A stretch of DNA of 17,197 nt, taken from DASYRM01 sp036004405. Its GTDB lineage: Bacteria; Acidobacteriota; Vicinamibacteria; Vicinamibacterales; UBA2999. The notes under the pieces are model-generated. The model was given only the letters and a program-made list of their open reading frames with translations. It was not told the origin of the DNA and searched no databases. Within the stretch, counting starts at the first letter, position 1, and each line of letters begins with the position of its first letter. Both the position numbers and the translations under genes were made by a program. The DNA lies in the NCBI GenBank assembly GCA_036004405.1, contig DASYRM010000012.1, positions 1 through 17,197 on the forward strand. The letters run 5' to 3'. Of the stretch, positions 13,458 through 17,197 are shown one piece after another.

Positions 13458-15479
13458 ATGGCAGGCTTCGGGCTTCGGGCTTCGGGCTTCAGGCACGGCA
13501 GGCTTCTGGCCGCCGCATTGCTGCTTTTCGTCGCAACCGGCTCGCTTCGCGGCGAAGGCGACACGTCGCGAATCGACCGGCTCGAGACCGGCGTGCGGGC
13601 GGCCGAAGCCGTCCGCGCCGTCAAGCGGCTGCAGAACACCTACAGCCACTATCTCGACGCGGGGCTGTCGGCGGATCTGGGCGACCTCTTCACCGCGACC
13701 GCCACGGGTCAGTTCGGCGGTGAGGGCGTGACCGGCCGCCTCAACCTGGAGAAGCGCCTCATGGCCGAAGCCGGGCGCACGGCGCCGGGCCTGAGCGAGG
13801 GGCAGCTGAACGCGCACATCGTCCTCCAGCCGATCATCACGCTCGGCGCCGACGGACGCAGCGCCAAGGGCGCGTGGCACGAGGTGGCGCTGCTGGGATC
13901 GTTCGGCGCGGCGGCCTCGTGGCGCGGCGGCATCTACGAGAACGAGTACGTGCTCGAGAACGGCGTCTGGAAGATCAGCCGGGTGCAGTTCTTCGAGCAG
14001 TACCGCGGCAGCTACGACGAGTACGGACACAAGGCGCCTGCCACGTGGGAAGTGCCCTATCACTTCGACTCGATGCACGTCGGCGTGACGATTCCCAAGA
14101 GCGCGCTCGACGCAACCTGGCCGGCGTCGAAGATCGCCCCGGCAGCGCGGCTCGCCGGTCTCGCGCAGCGGGTACAGCGGCTCCAGGACGAGACCGCCGT
14201 CCAGAACCTGCAGCACAGCTACGGCTACTACATGGACCGCAAGCTGTGGGACGACGTCGCGGATCTGTTTGCCGATGACGGCTGGTGGGAAGTGGGACAC
14301 CAGGGCGTCTACGCCGGCCGGGCGCACATTCGCCAGGCGCTCGAGGCGTACTACGGGGCGCCGGCCCTGCGTCAGGGCGAGCTTTTCGATCACATTCTGA
14401 TGGCACCGGTCGTCACCGTCGCGCCGGACGGGCGCACGGCGAGTGCGCGCTCGACGCAATTGAGCCAGATCGGTCTCAACGGCGAGTTCGCACGCTGGGA
14501 GCTGGGCACCTACGAGAACGAGTTCGTCAAGCAGGGCGAGGTGTGGAAGGTGAAGGCCGTGCGTTACTTCCCACGCCTCTCGACCGACTACGACCTGGGG
14601 TGGGCCAAAGACGCCAAGCCGTCGCCCTCACCGAAAGCCGGCCTGCCGCCCGACCGCGCGTCCACGCAGACGTTCGAGAGCTATCCGAAGACGCGCTACG
14701 TCGCGCTGCACTACGCGAATCCGGTTACCGGACGCGCCGTGCGCTACCCCGCCGGGCCGGTGTCGAAGATCCCGATGGTCTCACCCGCCTTCGCGCACGC
14801 GGCCCACACCACCGCGATGGCGGACGTCGAAAAGGCGCTCCACGCGATCATCGCGGTCGACGCGGTCGAGAATCTCAACAGCTCCTACGGCTACTACATC
14901 GACGAGTCGGCCTGGGACAACATGTCCGACACGTTCTCGATCACCGCCGGTGCCAAGGAGCTCACGGGCGCCGGCACCTACGTCGGTCGCGAGCGCATCC
15001 GGCAGGCGTTGAACCTTCGCGGCCCGCGCGGCGGACGGACGCCGACGTTCTTCACGATTCACCAGCTCACGCAGCCCGTCGTCCACATCGCCGAGGACGG
15101 GCAGAGCGCCAAGGGCCGATTCCGTCTGTTCCAGGGCGGCGGAAACGCCGACGGCTCGTCAGGTTCGTGGATCGGCGGCATCTACGAGAACACCGCTGTC
15201 TTCGAGGACGGCGAATGGAAGTTCGGCATCCAGGACCTGCACCACCTGTTCAACGCCTCGTACCGCAACGGCTGGGCGAGGGTCGGTGCGGCCGCCGTGC
15301 GCGGCGGCGGGATCACGCAGGGCCTCGGCGGCGCGGCGTCACCGCGCTCGTTCGCGTCGCAGATGCCGCCGGATCGTCCGATCCGCGCGCGGCAGTATGC
15401 CTTCCCTGAAATCACCGAGCCGGCGTTCCACTACAAGAACCCGGTCAGCGGACGGATGCCGAAGGAACTGCTTCCCTGA
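13458..15479 (+). CDS. Secreted protein with three tandem SnoaL/NTF2-like domains
   Basis: The protein has 673 aa. AGGA lies ten bases before the ATG at 13458. Residues 1-33 look like a Sec signal (RLLAAALLLFVATGSL) extended at its front by a heptamer repeat. Three homologous NTF2-fold units follow. Unit 1 (about 50-190) opens with LQNTYSHYLD and has GGIYENEYVLENGVWKISRVQF. Unit 2 (about 240-382) opens with LQHSYGYYMD and has GTYENEFVKQGEVWKVKAVRY. Unit 3 (about 465-606) opens with LNSSYGYYID and has GGIYENTAVFEDGEWKFGIQD. Linkers after units 2 and 3 repeat HYANPVTGR and HYKNPVSGR. Single SnoaL-like domains act as isomerases, dehydratases or binding proteins, often as dimers; three in one chain is unusual. 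The 3' end overlaps the convergent methyltransferase gene by 35 bp. Confidence 0.85.
   Translation: MAGFGLRASGFRHGRLLAAALLLFVATGSLRGEGDTSRIDRLETGVRAAEAVRAVKRLQNTYSHYLDAGLSADLGDLFTATATGQFGGEGVTGRLNLEKRLMAEAGRTAPGLSEGQLNAHIVLQPIITLGADGRSAKGAWHEVALLGSFGAAASWRGGIYENEYVLENGVWKISRVQFFEQYRGSYDEYGHKAPATWEVPYHFDSMHVGVTIPKSALDATWPASKIAPAARLAGLAQRVQRLQDETAVQNLQHSYGYYMDRKLWDDVADLFADDGWWEVGHQGVYAGRAHIRQALEAYYGAPALRQGELFDHILMAPVVTVAPDGRTASARSTQLSQIGLNGEFARWELGTYENEFVKQGEVWKVKAVRYFPRLSTDYDLGWAKDAKPSPSPKAGLPPDRASTQTFESYPKTRYVALHYANPVTGRAVRYPAGPVSKIPMVSPAFAHAAHTTAMADVEKALHAIIAVDAVENLNSSYGYYIDESAWDNMSDTFSITAGAKELTGAGTYVGRERIRQALNLRGPRGGRTPTFFTIHQLTQPVVHIAEDGQSAKGRFRLFQGGGNADGSSGSWIGGIYENTAVFEDGEWKFGIQDLHHLFNASYRNGWARVGAAAVRGGGITQGLGGAASPRSFASQMPPDRPIRARQYAFPEITEPAFHYKNPVSGRMPKELLP
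13464..13491. repeat. Heptamer tandem repeat GGCTTCG x4 at the start of a coding region
   Basis: Units at 13464-13470, 13471-13477 and 13478-13484 are identical GGCTTCG; the fourth (13485-13491) ends in A. Because seven is not a multiple of three, the units are read in different frames, giving the peptide GFGLRASGFR in the pre-signal region of the three-domain SnoaL protein. Unit gain or loss would shift the frame after the ATG, so this is a potential phase-variation tract. Confidence 0.75.
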
Positions 15480-16218
15480 CGATCAGCAGCCGGTAGCCCG
15501 CATCCAGCGCGTCGAGCGATCGAAGATGGCCGAAGCGCCGCTCCCACGCGCCTGACTCCAGATCGGACCTGAGACGCGCCACCCCTCGAGCCACGACGTC
15601 CTGATCCAGACAGGCGAGGCCGGAGATGCCAGCGCGCACGCCGGGATCGAGGTACGCTTCCGGCCGGCGCCAACACGCGGCCAGGAACCCGTCGACGCAG
15701 TCGTGCGGTATGGGGACCGTCTCCACTCGACAGGCCCCGAGTTCGTGCGCGACGTCGGCGACCGAAGGGCACCGGCCGCGTTCGAGCTCGACGAGCTCCG
15801 GAAAGTACGCCTCCGTCAGCCAGAACGTTGCAAGGTCGCCGGGCTCGAACGTGAAGATGACGACGCGATCCGCCACCCGTTTCATTTCATGGAGGCCGGC
15901 GCGCCAATCCGACCAGTGATGCAGCGTCAGCACCGCGAGCGCCGCCTGGAACGCCCCCGCTCTGAACGGAAGCGCCTCGGCGGACGCCTGGACGGCCGGC
16001 GATGTTCCGCTCGCTCGCTGCCGAATCATGCGCCACGAAGGCTCGACCGCCACGACGTGAGGGCCCGCCGGCTCGTAGGCGCCCGCGCCGGCTCCGACGT
16101 TGATCACCGATGCGGCGTTCCCGAGCGCGTTCCGAATCGCGTAGGCGATGCTGGGATCCGTCTGCCGCGTGAGCGTATAGCCCTGTCCGATCCGATCGTA
16201 AAGGGCGTGAGTCCCCAT
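15445..16218 (-). CDS. Class I SAM-dependent methyltransferase
   Basis: The protein has 257 aa and no signal peptide, so it is cytoplasmic. The Rossmann SAM-binding core is clear: motif I VINVGAGAGAYEP (38-50), acidic-end strand VVAVEPSWRM (55-64), ASAEALPFRAGAFQAALAVLTLHHW (79-102) for adenine contact and motif III. This matches the small-molecule Methyltransf_11/25 group. The C-terminal half (about 120-240) is the variable substrate-binding part; the substrate is unknown. Its ATG directly follows the stop codon of the DUF1801 gene, so the two are translationally coupled. Its 3' end overlaps the convergent SnoaL gene by 35 bp. Functionally it stands apart from the exported proteins to the left. 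Confidence 0.88.
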   Translation of the reverse strand: MGTHALYDRIGQGYTLTRQTDPSIAYAIRNALGNAASVINVGAGAGAYEPAGPHVVAVEPSWRMIRQRASGTSPAVQASAEALPFRAGAFQAALAVLTLHHWSDWRAGLHEMKRVADRVVIFTFEPGDLATFWLTEAYFPELVELERGRCPSVADVAHELGACRVETVPIPHDCVDGFLAACWRRPEAYLDPGVRAGISGLACLDQDVVARGVARLRSDLESGAWERRFGHLRSLDALDAGYRLLIVREAVPSASVR

Positions 16219-16596
16219 TCACTTGTCAGACGTATTGAGAGCCACCGCGGCGCGAATGAGCGCCTTCAATGCTTTCTCGTTGATCTTCTCGCCCTCGCGG
16301 ATGTCGATGGCGCGCCGGGTGTTCCCTTCGAGGCTGGAGTTGAAGAGGCGGGCTGGATCTTTCAGGGCCGCCCCCTTGGCGAACGTCAACTTCACGGTGC
16401 TCTTGTACGTCTCGCCGGTGCAGATCAACCCGTCGTGCGACCACACGGGCACCTGCCACTTCCACTCTTCGACGACGCCGGGATCGGCGTCCTTGATCAA
16501 GGCCCGGAGCCGGCCGAGCATCTTGCCCCTCCAGTCGCCCAGCTCCTTGATACGAGCGTCGATCAATTCCGCGGCCGGCACAACACGCGTCGACAT
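16219..16596 (-). CDS. DUF1801-family protein
   Basis: The protein has 125 aa and is cytoplasmic. ATG at 16596 has GAGGAC upstream and begins only 16 bases past the attC core site. Family signs are DWRGKMLGRLRALI, DPGVVEEWKWQVPVWSHDGLIC (about 38-59), KSTVKLTFAKGAAL (about 65-78) and the closing NTRRAIDIREGEKINEKALKALIRAAVALN. DUF1801 proteins are small YdhG/iron-chaperone-like folds of uncertain role. The short leader after an attC site is what the first ORF of an integron cassette looks like, and DUF1801-type small proteins are plausible cassette cargo. The stop TGA abuts the methyltransferase ATG with no gap. Confidence 0.85.
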   Translation of the reverse strand: MSTRVVPAAELIDARIKELGDWRGKMLGRLRALIKDADPGVVEEWKWQVPVWSHDGLICTGETYKSTVKLTFAKGAALKDPARLFNSSLEGNTRRAIDIREGEKINEKALKALIRAAVALNTSDK

Positions 16597-16610
16597 TTGT
16601 CAGTCCTCGT

Positions 16611-16710
16611 GCGCCTAACGATCGCGGCTCACCCGCAGCGGCCGCCACAGATCTCGTGACTACGCCCAACGCCAACGCGGCGCTGTAGGGTGCAGCCGCT
16701 TGTTAGGCGC
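16611..16710 (-). other. Integron attC recombination site (59-base element)
   Basis: The outer arms GCGCCTAAC (16611-16619) and GTTAGGCGC (16702-16710) contain the RYYYAAC and GTTRRRY core boxes. After a small internal loop, GCGGCT (16624-16629) pairs with AGCCGC (16694-16699). Then one unpaired base, C16693 (G on the minus strand), acts as an extrahelical base. CACCC (16630-16634) pairs with GGGTG (16688-16692). CAGCG and CCGC continue the stem with CGCTG and GCGG, leaving a variable loop near 16646-16676. The AACAAG side and the extra base lie on the 16710 side, so the site reads on the minus strand and the cassette it closes lies at higher coordinates. Confidence 0.85.
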
Positions 16711-16858
16711 CAGGAATGAGAAGCAGGTTTGCCAGCGCTGGCGCCCCGAGACAAATACCAACGAGATGAAGAATCCAATATGAGGGCCCGAACGCTTGCC
16801 GTGATGAGACTGCTCCGATAGTTGCCACAAGAATTATATCGAGTGCGACGAGTGTCCT
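16703..16858 (-). pseudogene. 3' remnant of an integron-cassette ORF for a small membrane protein
   Basis: The minus-strand frame reads LVALDIILVATIGAVSS, then a segment SYWILHLVGICLGAPALANLLLIPGA, and stops at the TAA (16705-16703) inside the attC core box. Two hydrophobic segments suggest an integral membrane protein. A stop codon lying in the first attC box is typical of cassette ORFs. The 5' part is missing; the frame runs into the IS630-family element near 16853. The local base composition is visibly more AT-rich than the rest of the window, fitting foreign origin. Confidence 0.6.
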
Positions 16859-17197
16859 GTCCGCGTGGTTCGCGCAATAAGTGGCGCGGCCTGCAGATCG
16901 AGGGTTCTCTGGGCGAAGCGCGCAATGCTGGCGAGGATGTCGTCGGCGCTCTTGGTCCAGACGAACGGTTTCGCGGCGGCATGATAGCGCCGCGATGAAG
17001 TCGCGGATCGCCGCTTTCAACTGGGCCACGCTCCGGTGAACGCCGCGGCGCAGCCTCTTGTTGGTGAGCTCGGCGAACCAGCGCTCGACGAGATTGAGCC
17101 ACGACCCATAGGTCGGCGTGAAGTGGACATGGAAGCGCGGGCGCTTGGCGAACCAGTTCCGAATGAGCGGCGTCTTGTGCGTCCCGTAGTTGTCCAT
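16834..17197 (-). pseudogene. IS630-family transposase, C-terminal part, frameshifted and cut by the window end
   Basis: The frame entering at 17197 gives MDNYGTHKTPLIRNWFAKRP, then FTPTYGSWLNLVERWFAELTNKRLRRGVH and VAQLKAAIRDFIAA. This is the C-terminal half of an IS630-type DDE domain: the Asp of MDNYGTH is the second catalytic residue and the Glu of LVERWF the third. Near 16987 one extra base shifts the frame; the true C-terminus continues in another frame as YHAAAKPFVWTKSADDILA, then IARFAQRTLDLQAA and TTRTGH. IS630 transposases often end in such a TGH followed by stop; here the frame runs on to a TAA at 16834-16836, beyond the probable element end. The first part of the gene lies outside the window, and ATG at the very edge need not be the start. 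Confidence 0.85.
16853..17197 (-). mobile_element. Partial IS630-family insertion sequence
   Basis: The end of the element inside the window is probably near 16845-16860, where transposase homology stops and the hydrophobic cassette ORF starts. IS630 elements insert at TA, but the partner end and its inverted repeat are outside the window, so the exact border cannot be fixed. It disrupts the cassette that ends in the attC site at 16611-16710. Confidence 0.6.

Noticed and set aside
9240..13491. Heptamer arrays as a CRISPR-like structure
   Set aside because: Units are contiguous 7-mers without spacers and no cas genes are present.

Overview
The window is GC-rich and dense with genes. I infer a soil- or sediment-type Acidobacteriota, probably close to Vicinamibacteria. 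The reasons are a roughly 1000-residue TonB-dependent receptor with an N-terminal carboxypeptidase-like regulatory domain, many Sec/Tat-exported proteins of families common in that phylum, a heme c-PQQ quinoprotein, and REP-like and heptamer repeats at gene borders. This assignment rests on gene content only; there is no rRNA or marker gene here.

Layout. Positions 1-471 hold no convincing gene but contain a near-perfect 32/33-bp inverted repeat (292-457) around a 42-codon mini-ORF. A leftward block from 8141 to 472 then encodes, in transcription order, the TonB-dependent receptor (8141-5046), a two-propeller NHL protein (4973-2739), a Tat-exported phosphotriesterase-like hydrolase (2721-1573), a Tat-exported VOC protein (1552-1091) and a secreted cupin (1044-472). 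A second leftward block has a secreted double cupin (10232-9267) and a secreted protein of unknown function (9241-8270). Upstream of it lies a secreted cytochrome c/PQQ dehydrogenase (12310-10340). Divergent from that, rightward, are a paralogue of the unknown secreted protein (12408-13406) and a secreted protein made of three SnoaL/NTF2-like domains (13458-15479). The ten proteins from 472 to 15479 all start with an export signal, so the region looks like one extracytoplasmic (periplasmic/outer-membrane) catabolic module. The idea is that the receptor brings in an unknown substrate, the quinoprotein oxidises an alcohol and passes electrons to its own heme c, and the lactonase-like hydrolase, cupins, VOC and SnoaL proteins handle the products. 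That pathway is an inference; no substrate can be read from the sequence.

Regulation. The promoters of the TonB receptor and of the double cupin share the same layout: a 16-bp TAC-N10-GTA dyad exactly 23 bp upstream of a TAGRCT -10-like hexamer. The 97-bp divergent region at 12311-12407 has a related dyad plus a 14-bp perfect palindrome. REP-like hairpins with a GTAG head sit within 0-9 bp after three stop codons, and one is a REPIN-type inverted pair.

The right end (15445-17197) is of a different nature. It holds a methyltransferase and a DUF1801 protein, then a well-formed integron attC site (about 16611-16710, minus orientation). The attC carries the stop codon of a truncated small membrane-protein cassette, which has been cut by a frameshifted IS630-family transposase that runs off the window edge. 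It reads as the remains of an integron cassette array. No rRNA, tRNA or CRISPR array was seen.
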